Below, one piece after another: positions 26,075 through 35,364 of a DNA stretch of 64,000 bases. Where the stretch lies: positions 317,437 to 381,436 of the forward strand of contig NZ_JBFRGU010000005.1 of NCBI RefSeq assembly GCF_052115485.1, read 5' to 3'. The stretch comes from Microvirga sp052115485. Its GTDB lineage: Bacteria > Pseudomonadota > Alphaproteobacteria > Rhizobiales > Beijerinckiaceae. A program made the translations under genes and the position numbers. The notes below the pieces were generated by a model. It did not search any database. It saw only the letters and a list, made by a program, of their open reading frames with translations, and had not been told where the DNA came from. Each line of letters opens with the position of its first letter. Positions within the stretch are counted from its first letter, which is position 1.

Positions 26075-27211
26075 ATGTCTGAACGAAACAGGTCTCGCCT
26101 GTCATTCGGTGAAATCGTTGATCGAATCACCAAAAAGAAATGGTCGCCCGAAGATGTCGCCAACATGGTTGGCGCGGATGCCCGCGCGGCGTGGCTGACC
26201 TATGCGAGCGATCCCTCGATCCGGGCGGAAGCCGCTTCCGGCGGAACGACCTCGGCATTGCTGATTCACGCCCTGGAAACCGGGGCCATCGACGGAGCCA
26301 TCGTCTGCAAGACGGTGATCGAGGATGGCGCGGTTCGCGCTCAATTCGTTCTTGCGCGAACTCGTGAGGAGGTGCTGGCGGCTCGCGGCAGCAAATACGT
26401 CGAGACCAAATTCCTGCGCGATGTCCTCCCGATTTTGCGGGAGAACGAGGGCCGCTTTGCGGTCTGCGGCCTGCCCTGCGACATTTCGAATTTGAAGCGA
26501 TGGGAAGAAAAAGAGCCTCTCCTTGCCGAGAGAGTAGCGTTGCGCGTGGCTTTCTTGTGCGGGCACAATTCCCGCTGCGAGCTGATCGACGGTGTGGTGC
26601 GCAAACTCAACAAGGAGGCCGGACGCTCGGATCTCGTCGGATTCAAATTCCGCACGGGCAATTGGCGCGGCCATTTGTCAGCGATCTACGCGGATGGCTC
26701 GGTGTTGCGAAAGCCCTTCAAGTATTTCAGCGATTACCGGAATTTGAGCTTCTATTCCGAGCGAAAATGCCTCGCCTGCATCGACCATTTCGGTTACGCC
26801 AGCGACATCTCCATCGGCGATGTCTGGCTCTACCGGCTCCGCGATCATCCCATCAAGCATAGCGGCGTGCTGGTGCGCTCCGAGCGGGCGGAGGCTCTTG
26901 TGAAATCCGCCATCGGGGCCTCGACGGTTGTTGCCGAAGATGTCCCCGTTTCGATGATTCTCGACGGTCAGACGCGCATCGGCCCGACGCATTACAATAT
27001 CTCGGCGCGCGCCAAGGCGGGCCGTTTTATCGGCGTGAAGATCCCGGACACGCTCGGCATCAAGGCATCGCCTCTGTCGACCTTTTCGTCCTTCCTGGGT
27101 CTTATCAACATGCGGATCAGCGAAGGTCCGCACGCCGGCAAGATCTTTCGTGTGCCGCGTCCTCTCATCAGGGCTTATCTGTATTTCAAAAAAGGACTGG
27201 AGTCGCTCTGA
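26075..27211 (+). CDS. Coenzyme F420 hydrogenase/dehydrogenase beta-subunit-like protein (FrhB/FdhB family)
   Basis: A 378-residue protein of the FrhB/FdhB N- and C-domain family. Visible motifs: SGGTTSALLIHALETG (55-70), CGLPCD (131-136), LCGHNSRC (161-168), and KCLACIDHFGYASDISIGDVW (231-251), the last being the iron-sulfur/redox region of the family. Homologues recur in bacterial surface-polysaccharide loci beside pyruvyl transferases; their reaction is not established. No F420 enzymes are visible here. The start MSERNRSRL is chosen over one 27 codons upstream with non-protein-like composition. Its stop overlaps the next start (TGATG). Confidence 0.82.
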   Translation: MSERNRSRLSFGEIVDRITKKKWSPEDVANMVGADARAAWLTYASDPSIRAEAASGGTTSALLIHALETGAIDGAIVCKTVIEDGAVRAQFVLARTREEVLAARGSKYVETKFLRDVLPILRENEGRFAVCGLPCDISNLKRWEEKEPLLAERVALRVAFLCGHNSRCELIDGVVRKLNKEAGRSDLVGFKFRTGNWRGHLSAIYADGSVLRKPFKYFSDYRNLSFYSERKCLACIDHFGYASDISIGDVWLYRLRDHPIKHSGVLVRSERAEALVKSAIGASTVVAEDVPVSMILDGQTRIGPTHYNISARAKAGRFIGVKIPDTLGIKASPLSTFSSFLGLINMRISEGPHAGKIFRVPRPLIRAYLYFKKGLESL

Positions 27212-28470
27212 TGGGCCAAATCGTCGGTCTGACCGCGGCCACACTCACCGGAAACCATGGTGCGGAAGCCATGCTCTCGACGGTGATCGGTCGCTTGCGC
27301 GAGCGCAATCCCGATCTGAAGTTCGTGATCTTCAGCTATTATCCTGGGGCTGACAGGCGCATCCTGAGCGCGCCCGGCGTGGAGATCGTGAGCTCTACAC
27401 CCGCTCGCCTCGTTATCGCCCACCTGCCGAGCGCGCTTCTGGGCGCGCTGCTGCCACGCGCATGGCGGCGCCGGTTTCCGCTCATGAGCGCGGATATGCG
27501 CCGCTTGAGCGAATGCTCGGTCCTTGTCGATCTCGCCGGGGTTTCGTTCATCGATGGGCGCGAGAAATTCCTGCCGTTCAACGTTCTCACGATCTTGCCC
27601 GCGATGATGCTGAATGTGGCGGTCGTGAAGGTGTCGCAGGCATCGGGGCCGTTCAAGAACTGGCTCAACCGTCTTGCTGCGCGCCTCATTCTACCGCGTT
27701 GTGCCGCCATCCATGCGCGTGGCGCACGGACGCACGCCCATCTCATGTCCCTCGGCCTCGAGAATGTCACACCCGCCGCCGACGCGGCGTTTCTTCTCGC
27801 CGATCAGGATCGGCTCGTGACGCCGGACGCACAGAGGCTCGCGGAGACGCTTGCCAAGATCGAGCGCATGAAGAGCGCTGGCCGCACCATCGTCGGCATC
27901 TGCCCCAGCTCCGTTGTCTATGCCAAGGCGGGACAACCCTATATCGATGCCCTCGCCGCTCTGATCGAGAAGATCGAAGCCGCCGGCCATGGTGTGGTCT
28001 TCGTGCCGAACGCGACCCGGGCCGACGATCCGGAGCGCTTGCGCAACAACGATATCCCTGTCATCCGACGCCTCGTCGAGGAGCTTGTGGCGCGTGGTTC
28101 GAAAGGTGAGCGCGTTGTCATCGAAAACGATATCGACGCGGTTTCCATCAAGCATGTCATCGATGCTTGCGATGTGATGATCGTCTCCCGCTTTCACGCC
28201 ATGGTGGGCGCTTTGGCTCTCGCGAAGCCGACGGTCGTTTTCGGCTGGAGCCATAAATATGCGGAAGTCATGCATGATTTCGGCATGGGGGAATGGGTCT
28301 TCGACTACACGCGCCTCGATGCCGACGCCGCCTTTCCGCGCATCGCGGATCTGATCGCCAACCGCTCCGGGATTTCGCGCAAGATTGCCGACAGCCTTCC
28401 CCATGTCAAAGCGAAGTCCGCCATTCAGATCGATGCGATTCACGCGGTCTTGAGTTCATCAGCCCGATGA
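27211..28470 (+). CDS. Polysaccharide pyruvyl transferase family protein
   Basis: A 419-residue protein with the PS_pyruv_trans pattern. The N-terminus is MGQIVGLTAATLTGNHGAEAM, followed by an internal FSYYPG segment. The conserved C-terminal motif is MIVSRFHAMVGALALAKPT (about 318-336), with GWSHKYAEVM next. Such enzymes add pyruvate ketals from phosphoenolpyruvate to sugars of exopolysaccharide, or act as glycosyltransferase-like partners. It is translationally coupled to the FrhB-like gene before it (one-base overlap) and to the flippase-like gene after it (four-base overlap), so the three form a unit. Confidence 0.86.
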   Translation: MGQIVGLTAATLTGNHGAEAMLSTVIGRLRERNPDLKFVIFSYYPGADRRILSAPGVEIVSSTPARLVIAHLPSALLGALLPRAWRRRFPLMSADMRRLSECSVLVDLAGVSFIDGREKFLPFNVLTILPAMMLNVAVVKVSQASGPFKNWLNRLAARLILPRCAAIHARGARTHAHLMSLGLENVTPAADAAFLLADQDRLVTPDAQRLAETLAKIERMKSAGRTIVGICPSSVVYAKAGQPYIDALAALIEKIEAAGHGVVFVPNATRADDPERLRNNDIPVIRRLVEELVARGSKGERVVIENDIDAVSIKHVIDACDVMIVSRFHAMVGALALAKPTVVFGWSHKYAEVMHDFGMGEWVFDYTRLDADAAFPRIADLIANRSGISRKIADSLPHVKAKSAIQIDAIHAVLSSSAR

Positions 28471-29393
28471 AAGCACCGTTTCGAAAGCGCGCGATGAAGG
28501 TGTTGCGTGTCGCGTGGGTTCTGCTCGCCGTCGGCTTCGTCGTCCATTTCGTCGGTACGCGGTGGGCAACCGTTCTCGAGTTGGCGCAGGCGCTGAAGCT
28601 CTGGCAACCCATTGCCGCTCTTCTACTCATCGTTGCCGGCAAGACCGTCTATGCCGAAATCGTCCGCCTGACTCTGACGGCGGTCGGCGCCAGCATTGGC
28701 TTTCGGGACGCGCTTTACGCCTACAATGTCTCGCAGCTTGGGAAATATATCCCGGGGTCCATCTGGCAGTTTGTGGGCCGGTACGAAATCTACCGCCGCC
28801 ACGGCGTCGATTCGGCCCGGATCGTCCAGGTGATGATTCTGGAAAACGGCCTGATGCTTGGAACCGCATTTCTGGTCGGTCTCGGGGCGGTGCCTTCCTT
28901 TGCCGATCTCGCGCTGGAATTTCTGACCCGCAACGGGGTCGTCATCGTCGGTGCTATTTCAATTCTTGCGGCTGCCGGCGTGGCGGTCGTGTTGAAGTGG
29001 CGTCGCCGTGTCGGGCAGCTCTTGGAAACATTCTGGAAGAACCGCGCGCTGGTCTGGAAAGTCGCGGCGCTTTTCGTCCTGATGTGGTGCCTTCTCGGGC
29101 TTTCCGTGGTGGCGCTTTTCGCGGGCTACGCCGATATCTCGCCGGCTTTTACCATCTCGCTGTTCAGTCTGAGCTACATGGTCGGCTTCGTGGCTATTTT
29201 CGCGCCGGCAGGGATTGGCGTGCGAGACGTGATGTTCACCATCGGCCTGACGGGCCTCGTCGAGCCGCAGGTCGCGCTTCTCATCACCATCGGTCACCGC
29301 TTGATCTATATCGTGGCCGATCTCGCGTGCGGCTTCTACGCGTGGGCGACATCTTCGCAAGGGAGCGCCTTACCTCGAGCCCAGGCCGACTAA
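28467..29393 (+). CDS. Lysylphosphatidylglycerol-synthase-like membrane protein (UPF0104, flippase-like)
   Basis: A 308-residue polytopic protein with about eight membrane segments. The signature SQLGKYIPGSIWQFVGRYEI (about 87-106) and the later FAPAGIGVRDVMF are typical of the UPF0104/LPG_synthase_TM family. These proteins translocate lipids or lipid-linked glycans, and many occur in polysaccharide loci. The start overlaps the pyruvyl-transferase stop; the longer upstream frame shadows that gene. Its substrate is probably the lipid-linked product of the neighbouring genes, which is inference. Confidence 0.82.
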   Translation: MKAPFRKRAMKVLRVAWVLLAVGFVVHFVGTRWATVLELAQALKLWQPIAALLLIVAGKTVYAEIVRLTLTAVGASIGFRDALYAYNVSQLGKYIPGSIWQFVGRYEIYRRHGVDSARIVQVMILENGLMLGTAFLVGLGAVPSFADLALEFLTRNGVVIVGAISILAAAGVAVVLKWRRRVGQLLETFWKNRALVWKVAALFVLMWCLLGLSVVALFAGYADISPAFTISLFSLSYMVGFVAIFAPAGIGVRDVMFTIGLTGLVEPQVALLITIGHRLIYIVADLACGFYAWATSSQGSALPRAQAD

Positions 29394-29429
29394 AATCGGT
29401 TCGCGCCTCGATGAAACGCGGGTCAGATT

Positions 29430-30443
29430 TTAGGCTTCTGACTCCGCATATTCCTTGCGCGGAACCGGTTTCCTCTTCTCCCGATCATGCTTCGGAGCCG
29501 GCTCACTGGAGCCGGGCGTCCGTTTGAGGGTGAAGCGGATATCCTCCAGAAGCTTCCTGTTGGCGGCCAGAAGATCGGCCAGGAACGCGACGAGAATGGT
29601 CTGAAAACCCATGCCCAACAGGATCGAGGCGAGGATCAGGGATTGGATGTGTCCGTCGCCGCGATCGAAAAGGTAGTAATAGACAAAGCGCAGCCCGAGC
29701 AGGACGCCCAGAGCGAACATGACGCTGCCCAGGGTGCCGAAGAAGCGGAACGGCCGATAGATCACGAAGATCCGGATCATCGTCATGATCGACCGTTGAA
29801 TATAGGACGGAATGCTCTTGAGCAGCCGCGACGGACGCAGATCTTCGTTGACGCGAACAGGAACCGAGACGATGGCCATGTTCTTCTGTCCGGCCTGAAT
29901 GATGGTCTCAAGTGTATAGGTATAATCGCTGAACACGATCAGACGTTGCGCGGTCGCGCGGCTCATGGCGCGGAAACCGCTCGGCGCGTCCGGGATTTCG
30001 GTGCGGCTGACGAGACGGACGACCCAGCTTCCGAGCTTTTGGAGAAGTTTTTTGGCCGGCGAGAAGTGCTCGATGGTGTCGATAGGGCGCGCGCCGACGA
30101 CGATATCAGCGCGCCGTTCGAGGATCGGCGCGACGAGGGCAGGAATGTCGGCGGCGTTGTACTGGTTGTCGGCATCCGTATTGACGATGACGTCGGCGCC
30201 CCGCTCGAGGCAGGCCTCGAGGCCGGTCATGAACCCGCGCGCAAGACCCTGGTTGCGAGTGTGGCGGACGACGTGGTCGACGCCGTTTTCCTTCGCGATC
30301 CGGACCGTGTCGTCCACGCTGCCGTCATCGATCACGAGCCATTCGACCACATCGAAGCCCGGCACGTGCCGGGGCAACGCCGCCAGGGCGATGGCAAGAG
30401 TTCCGGCTTCGTTGTAGCAGGGAATTTGTATGATCAGTTTCAC
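29430..30443 (-). CDS. GT2 glycosyltransferase with two C-terminal membrane segments
   Basis: A 337-residue polyprenyl-phosphate glycosyltransferase-like protein. GT-A motifs are IIQIPCYNEAGTL, VIDDGSVDDT, IVNTDADNQYNA (DxD) and PDAPSGFRAMSR. Two membrane segments (FGTLGSVMFALGVLLGLRF and SLILASILLGMGFQTILVAFL) and a very basic tail follow, as in DPMS/GtrB-type enzymes. It is convergent with the flippase-like gene (36-base gap) and stands alone on the minus strand. Confidence 0.9.
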   Translation of the reverse strand: MKLIIQIPCYNEAGTLAIALAALPRHVPGFDVVEWLVIDDGSVDDTVRIAKENGVDHVVRHTRNQGLARGFMTGLEACLERGADVIVNTDADNQYNAADIPALVAPILERRADIVVGARPIDTIEHFSPAKKLLQKLGSWVVRLVSRTEIPDAPSGFRAMSRATAQRLIVFSDYTYTLETIIQAGQKNMAIVSVPVRVNEDLRPSRLLKSIPSYIQRSIMTMIRIFVIYRPFRFFGTLGSVMFALGVLLGLRFVYYYLFDRGDGHIQSLILASILLGMGFQTILVAFLADLLAANRKLLEDIRFTLKRTPGSSEPAPKHDREKRKPVPRKEYAESEA

Positions 30444-30793
30444 GATCTGGGCCCCGACAGCAATTTATTGAATAAGGAAAAGGCAAAAGGTGTCGCTGGT
30501 TGAGCGACCGTAATTATCGGAACGCGGGCATCGCCGCCGAAGAACTCGCTGGTTCATCGGCCTGCGGCCCAATGTTCCATTGTTAACAGTCGCGTAATCC
30601 CAGAAGCCCTACGGGTCAACCCTTTCCGCCGGTACGCCGCCCCGTGCGGGTGGTGGGAGAGAGTCGAAGGCGCCGGATTTTCTTGCAACGCTTAGGACCT
30701 ACCGTTATACCAAAGCCCACCGATATCGCTTAGCCAACAACGACTTTTTTGCCAATAACGCGGCGATTTTTTTGATATTGATGCGGTGGGGCA
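30444..30793. promoter_or_regulatory. Divergent promoter region upstream of two polysaccharide genes
   Basis: This 350-base gap separates the divergent GT2 gene and the large membrane protein gene, so it must hold both promoters. The right part (30730-30785) is notably rich in A/T runs (CTTTTTTGCC, ATTTTTTTGATATTG), unlike the rest of the window. No gene, repeat or clear hairpin was recognised. Confidence 0.45.
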
Positions 30794-32896
30794 ATGCAAG
30801 AGCGAATCGTCAGTTCGACTATTTCTAAAAATCCAGTCCGTTTTTACGTACTCGTATTTTTGGCGAATATTTTCGCCATAGCCTTTTCACTTAATACGAC
30901 TTTCAATTTCACTCAATTCGATCAACATGATCCCTCGTCGTACATCTCTCATGCTTTTACTATCGGGATCGATTTCGATCTCGATTACTCGAATGAGCTT
31001 TCGTTCCTGATCGGAGGCGACATCAACGCGGCGCGGACGTCACCGACGCAGCCTGTCGGCCCCGGCATCGTCGCCAGCCCCTTCGTCGCCGCCTTTTCGA
31101 TCATCGACCGGATTCAGGGGCATCCGGTCCTGCAGGACCGCACGCAATATCTCGGGTCCTGGTCGTATTTCGGCATCGAATTCGCCGCGCTGTTCTACTT
31201 TCTTCTCGGGATCGCCCTGTATCAGCGGGCGCTTCGGGCTTGGCTCCACCCCGCCCTCGTCGCGCTGATCTGCTTTTCCGTCGGCCTTTTACCGTACGTG
31301 GCGAATTTCTTCACGATGGGGCATGCGTTCGAGTTCTTCACGCTTGCCTTGTTCGTCTACGCCGTCAGTCGCCTCTACGATCCGGTCAGCTCTTATCGAC
31401 GCATCATCCTGCTGCTTCTCGTCGTGATGTCCGCGACCCTGATCATCATGATCCGGTGGGTGAACTGGGGTTATCTGTCTCTGCCCTTGCTGATCCAGTT
31501 GAGCCGCTATCTGACGGGCGATGGCCGAATGTTCAACAAGGCGGCGCTTAGAACGACACTATCGATCTATCTCGCCATCGGTGTGTCGCTTCTTCTCGTC
31601 TCGCTGTTCTATGCCGTCAATTTCGGCATGTGGTGGCCGAAGATCGAATATTTTTACTCCAATGCCCGCCACCGCGATGTGTCCACGACGGATTTGTTAC
31701 TGCGCATGCCGCAACTCCTCAAGAACATTCCGAGCCTTTTGCTATCGAGCGAATTCGGCCTTCTTTATTCCTATCCGATCTTCCCCATCGCCGGCATCGC
31801 GGCTTTGTTTCTCTGGTTCCGCAATGTCCGGCAGAGGCCGCTTCCGTGGACCGGTTGGTTCCTGAGCTTCTGCTGGTGCATTGCGCTTCCTCTCGCGATC
31901 GTTCTGATGTGGCAGACCACGGCCAGCGGCTATGGGTATCGTTACCTCCTTCCTGCTCTCCCCGCGCTGCTCGTGGCGTTCGCCGTTTTCGCGAACACGG
32001 AGAAGATCGAGATCCTTCAGGGGCGTGATGGGACCTGGGCGCGGGGTGCGGTTGCGATGACGATGGGTTTTTTCATCGCTCTCGCCGTCATCTCGATTTT
32101 CGCGCAGTCGAGCTTCAACAAGATTCCCGGAACCTTTCTGAAGCCTCAGATCAATGTTTTCGGCGTCGAGCACGGAAGCAGCGGGCGGGGTTATATGGAT
32201 GCGGTGTTCGGCGCCATCTTCAGCCCTGCCGCCTGGCTCGACCTCTTGCGGCAATCGCTTTTCCACGCCGTCGCGCGCACCACCACCGCGACGCGAGCCA
32301 ATCCGCAGCTTCTGACGCAGCTGAAGATCATTCTCCTCGTTCTTCCGACCCTCGGGGCGATTTTCAGCCTCGCGGCCTGCCTCGACGACAAGCGGAAGGT
32401 TTGGCGCATATCGTTGGTGGCGTTGATTGCGCTACTCCCGCTTTATGCGCTCGTCACCGCTCTCCAGACCCATCGCCGAACCTTCACGCGGTTCGAATTC
32501 GGCATTCCCGCGGCGGCATATTTCGTCGGAAAGGGTTTCAGTCTGGAGCAACCCGGCGTGCCCCTCTCATGGGTTCTCGCCAATCCGGCCGAGCTTCATG
32601 GATTGATGCCAAGAAGCGGATCCGTCGAGATCAAGGGCCGGCTCTACAATCCGCATCCGGGGCAGATGATCGAGATTGCCGTCAACGGTCGCGTGGTCGG
32701 GGCTTGGAAACTCGAGGTCGGCTATTCAGAGCCTTCGCTCACGGTCGCCCTGCAACCGGACGAGAGCGGCAACGACGCCGTCGTGCAGTTCCGCGTCGGT
32801 ACCATTGCCGCAGTCGCGGGCAGCGGAGACGACACGAAGCGCGGAATCATGTTCGAATGGCTCGCTATCGAGCCGGCGCAGGCCGCGCGGTCATAG
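30794..32896 (+). CDS. Large polytopic membrane protein with C-terminal beta domain, GT-C-like
   Basis: A 700-residue protein with about eleven membrane segments between residues 15 and 560. An acidic extracytoplasmic loop (TQFDQHDPSSYISHAFT) follows the first segment, the position where GT-C enzymes carry the catalytic Asp. After the last segment (LVALIALLPLYALV) comes a soluble beta-rich domain (about 575-695) with VEIKGRLYNPHPGQMIEIAV. A related tail is seen in the GT4-GT2 fusion at 38447. The likely role is sugar transfer from a polyprenyl donor outside the inner membrane, but I cannot name a family with certainty. Its frame is followed 40 bases later by a second polytopic gene. Confidence 0.7.
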   Translation: MQERIVSSTISKNPVRFYVLVFLANIFAIAFSLNTTFNFTQFDQHDPSSYISHAFTIGIDFDLDYSNELSFLIGGDINAARTSPTQPVGPGIVASPFVAAFSIIDRIQGHPVLQDRTQYLGSWSYFGIEFAALFYFLLGIALYQRALRAWLHPALVALICFSVGLLPYVANFFTMGHAFEFFTLALFVYAVSRLYDPVSSYRRIILLLLVVMSATLIIMIRWVNWGYLSLPLLIQLSRYLTGDGRMFNKAALRTTLSIYLAIGVSLLLVSLFYAVNFGMWWPKIEYFYSNARHRDVSTTDLLLRMPQLLKNIPSLLLSSEFGLLYSYPIFPIAGIAALFLWFRNVRQRPLPWTGWFLSFCWCIALPLAIVLMWQTTASGYGYRYLLPALPALLVAFAVFANTEKIEILQGRDGTWARGAVAMTMGFFIALAVISIFAQSSFNKIPGTFLKPQINVFGVEHGSSGRGYMDAVFGAIFSPAAWLDLLRQSLFHAVARTTTATRANPQLLTQLKIILLVLPTLGAIFSLAACLDDKRKVWRISLVALIALLPLYALVTALQTHRRTFTRFEFGIPAAAYFVGKGFSLEQPGVPLSWVLANPAELHGLMPRSGSVEIKGRLYNPHPGQMIEIAVNGRVVGAWKLEVGYSEPSLTVALQPDESGNDAVVQFRVGTIAAVAGSGDDTKRGIMFEWLAIEPAQAARS

Positions 32897-32936
32897 GAGC
32901 GGGGGATATGACCAACGGCGGGCGGCGGGTGCGCAA

Positions 32937-34508
32937 ATGATGACGGTTTATTCGATTCTTGGTGCATTGCTCGTCTGGCTGCTTGTCGATTGCATTCTTC
33001 AATCGACCTTTAGCCCGGAGCGGAAATTCAACCTGCGGGATTTTGCCCTGTTGCTCGCAGGTTATGCGATTGTTTTCGCATTGGTGCTGCTGTTCAAGAT
33101 CGGCGCGGCCGGAACGATCGGGCTCGTCTCCTTCCTGTATTTACTGTGGTTGGTTCTGCTTTTGGTGAGAGCCGATGGATCGACGCGGCTTCTCTACGTC
33201 GCTTGTCTTGCGGGTGCGGCATTCACGATCCTCGGAATCCATGTCTTCCAGTCGGAAACGGAAATAGCACTGCGCAACACGCCCTGGGCGGCGCTTGTAT
33301 GGTCCGGGTCGGATCAGCTGTTCTACGCCATGGAAAGCGTGAACCTCCTGGAGGGTACGACGAAGGGCATCCAGTATGCGCCGGGCTACTCGTTCTTCCT
33401 ACTGCCGAATGCGGGGCTTTTGCGTGTGAGCGCGCCCGATCTCGGTGTCGCCTTCGCCAATCATCTGAACTTGAGCCTTCTCGGCTTTCATCTCGTCATC
33501 TTGTTGCCGGCGTCGTTCATGCTCGCGTCCCGCGCGGTGCTGACCTTGCTAGAGCATGATCAGCACAAGTGGAAACCGGTTGTTCGCCCGGATCATGCGG
33601 AATCAAACAACCTAGAGCCTGATCATGTTTCAAAGAGACATGATCAGGCTCTAGGAACGACGAGTCGAGCACGATGGTTCGGCTATCTCGGCGTTCCTCT
33701 TGTCCTCGCGCTTTTGTTTGTTCTCTACGTCGTCCAGACGCCGGGCTGGATGGCGGACCGGAATGCGATCCTCGGTTCGCGACGGTTGGTCGGGCTCGTT
33801 TTTGGGCCGGAAATTCTGTCTCTTCTGATTTTCACATTCTTCACGGCCATTGCGGTGCAAGGCGCCGCCTTGACGAAACACCGCGCGATCCTGTTGGGAG
33901 CACTGGCCGGTTTCGCCATCATCGTGAGCGAGAGAAACGTCGCCTTCGCCGGTCCGATTTTTCTCGTGGCGATGTTGAACACGCGTCCGCGAAACCTGAA
34001 GAACATCGTCGCGACAATGGCCTGTTTCGGTGCGTCGGCGGCGGTGCTGCTCAGCGCCTATCCGCTCTACACCAAACTGGTGTTCGGCCAATTCTTCATG
34101 TCGACGCGAAATCTTTATTGGGAAGGCGCCAAGCGCGGAGATTTCTGGCTGAAAATGCTGCCCGATTTGTATCCCTCCCTGAAGCTCGACACGGCACCCC
34201 GCATGTCGCTCCACTATCTGCCGGATAACTTTGCACGCCTGATGGAGGGATATGGCCCGGCGATGATCGTCTTCGCTCTGGCGCTTCTCGTGCCGTGGTT
34301 TCGCTGGCCGTGGAATTCTCCCTCACGAGAGGGCCGCATCGGTCTCGCGGTCCTTCTGTCGGGAACGGCTTTCATCACGCTCCTGATCGGCGTGACCTAC
34401 GTCAATCCCATGGTGACTTTCCGCTACTACGGAATTCTGATTCCTGCTTTCGTGATCGCCGTCTTTGCGGCATTGACGGATCTGAAGCGGGAAACCGCGA
34501 TGGGCTAG
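32937..34508 (+). CDS. Polytopic membrane protein, GT-C-like, carrying an in-frame repeat insertion
   Basis: A 523-residue protein with about ten membrane segments. The GT-C-like loop WSGSDQLFYAMESVNLLEG follows the N-terminal membrane segments and precedes YAPGYSFFLLP, resembling PMT/ArnT-type glycosyltransferases. Residues about 205-240 (LEHDQHKWKPVVRPDHAESN onward) are encoded by a dispersed repeat and lie in a loop between two membrane segments. The start is at the ATG-ATG pair 32937; the long upstream open frame shadows the previous gene. Its TAG stop shares the palindrome CTAG with the stop of the convergent GT2 gene. Whether the insertion is tolerated is unknown; the reading frame is intact. 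Confidence 0.7.
   Translation: MMTVYSILGALLVWLLVDCILQSTFSPERKFNLRDFALLLAGYAIVFALVLLFKIGAAGTIGLVSFLYLLWLVLLLVRADGSTRLLYVACLAGAAFTILGIHVFQSETEIALRNTPWAALVWSGSDQLFYAMESVNLLEGTTKGIQYAPGYSFFLLPNAGLLRVSAPDLGVAFANHLNLSLLGFHLVILLPASFMLASRAVLTLLEHDQHKWKPVVRPDHAESNNLEPDHVSKRHDQALGTTSRARWFGYLGVPLVLALLFVLYVVQTPGWMADRNAILGSRRLVGLVFGPEILSLLIFTFFTAIAVQGAALTKHRAILLGALAGFAIIVSERNVAFAGPIFLVAMLNTRPRNLKNIVATMACFGASAAVLLSAYPLYTKLVFGQFFMSTRNLYWEGAKRGDFWLKMLPDLYPSLKLDTAPRMSLHYLPDNFARLMEGYGPAMIVFALALLVPWFRWPWNSPSREGRIGLAVLLSGTAFITLLIGVTYVNPMVTFRYYGILIPAFVIAVFAALTDLKRETAMG
33550..33655. repeat. Dispersed palindromic repeat inserted inside a coding sequence
   Basis: Module B (TAGAGCATGATCAG, then CAAGTGGAAACCGGTTGTTC, then GCCCGGATCATGC) is followed by a hairpin module. 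The hairpin arms CCTAGAGCCTGATCATGT and ACATGATCAGGCTCTAGG pair perfectly over 18 bases and extend to 21 with one G-T pair around an AAA loop. The same two modules appear in reverse order at 46047-46150. The copy contains no stop in the membrane-protein frame. Confidence 0.9.
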
Positions 34509-35362
34509 GTTTTCCACCAGGAGCGCAGATGAAGGCGCGTTCTCGGAACCAGCGCAAAGGATCGCAGCAGTTCTGCGATCATGCCCAGCGGCTTGCCGTC
34601 GTTTCGCAAGGCGACCGCACGCTCCACATGGAGCCAGGCGCGTAAGCGACGCAAGAGTCGCGGCGTAACGCCTGGGTTCGAGTTCGCCGCGAATTTCTGT
34701 TCGATGATCGCGGCGGATTGAAACACGTTGCGCGGATTCGCCCGTCGACCGATGCCGATGATGCAGCCGATCAGAGGCGCGGTACGGAGCTTGCCGCCGG
34801 CGAGCGCGAAGCGCAAAAACCAGTCGAGATCTTCAAGCCGGCGGAGGGCCGGATCGAACGGCCCGACGATATCGAAAGCGCGCTTTGGAATAAGCACCGT
34901 CGCGCCCGGGCTGAACCAGCACCCGCTGGCAAAATCGCTCGGGTCGGCACTCTCCATGGGAACACGCGTATAGCTTTTCCCGGTGCTCTCGTCGTTTGCC
35001 TGCCATCCGCAGCTCACCGCCGTCAGATCGTCGTTCTCCGGCAGAAGAACCTGCTGCGCCGCGAGTTTTCCGGGCAGGAAGACGTCATCGGAATCGAGAA
35101 AGGCGATGAGGGTCGAACGCGCTTCCTCCACGCCGACCATGCGCGCCCCTGCTGCGCCCCGGTTTTTGTCGAGGCGAACGATGCGAATGCGGGGATCGTC
35201 GATACAAAGCGCTTCATGTGTCACCGGCAGGGCGGAAGCATCGTCGACGATGACGATTTCATCCGGCGGCCGCGTCTGGTCCAAGGCGGATCGAACCGCC
35301 TTGCGCAAAGCATCGGGGCGATTGTGGACGGGGATGACGACGCTGATCGTCGGCCGGGCCAT
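34505..35362 (-). CDS. GT2 glycosyltransferase
   Basis: A 285-residue cytosolic GT-A enzyme starting MARPTISVVIPVHNRPDALR. Motifs: VDDASALPV, NRGAAGARMVGVEEA, and IAFLDSDDVFLPG with the metal-binding DSDD. RRLEDLDWFLRFAL is the usual acceptor-region ED motif. The frame is open 29 codons upstream, inside fcl; the chosen ATG is three bases after the fcl stop in the same direction, so the two are an operon. Donor and acceptor sugars are unknown. Confidence 0.9.
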   Translation of the reverse strand: MARPTISVVIPVHNRPDALRKAVRSALDQTRPPDEIVIVDDASALPVTHEALCIDDPRIRIVRLDKNRGAAGARMVGVEEARSTLIAFLDSDDVFLPGKLAAQQVLLPENDDLTAVSCGWQANDESTGKSYTRVPMESADPSDFASGCWFSPGATVLIPKRAFDIVGPFDPALRRLEDLDWFLRFALAGGKLRTAPLIGCIIGIGRRANPRNVFQSAAIIEQKFAANSNPGVTPRLLRRLRAWLHVERAVALRNDGKPLGMIAELLRSFALVPRTRLHLRSWWKT

Positions 35363-35364
35363 GA

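Noticed and set aside
26075..27211. Evidence for F420-dependent metabolism from the FrhB-like gene
   Set aside because: The family is broad and occurs in polysaccharide loci of organisms without F420. No F420 synthesis or other F420 enzyme gene is in the window.
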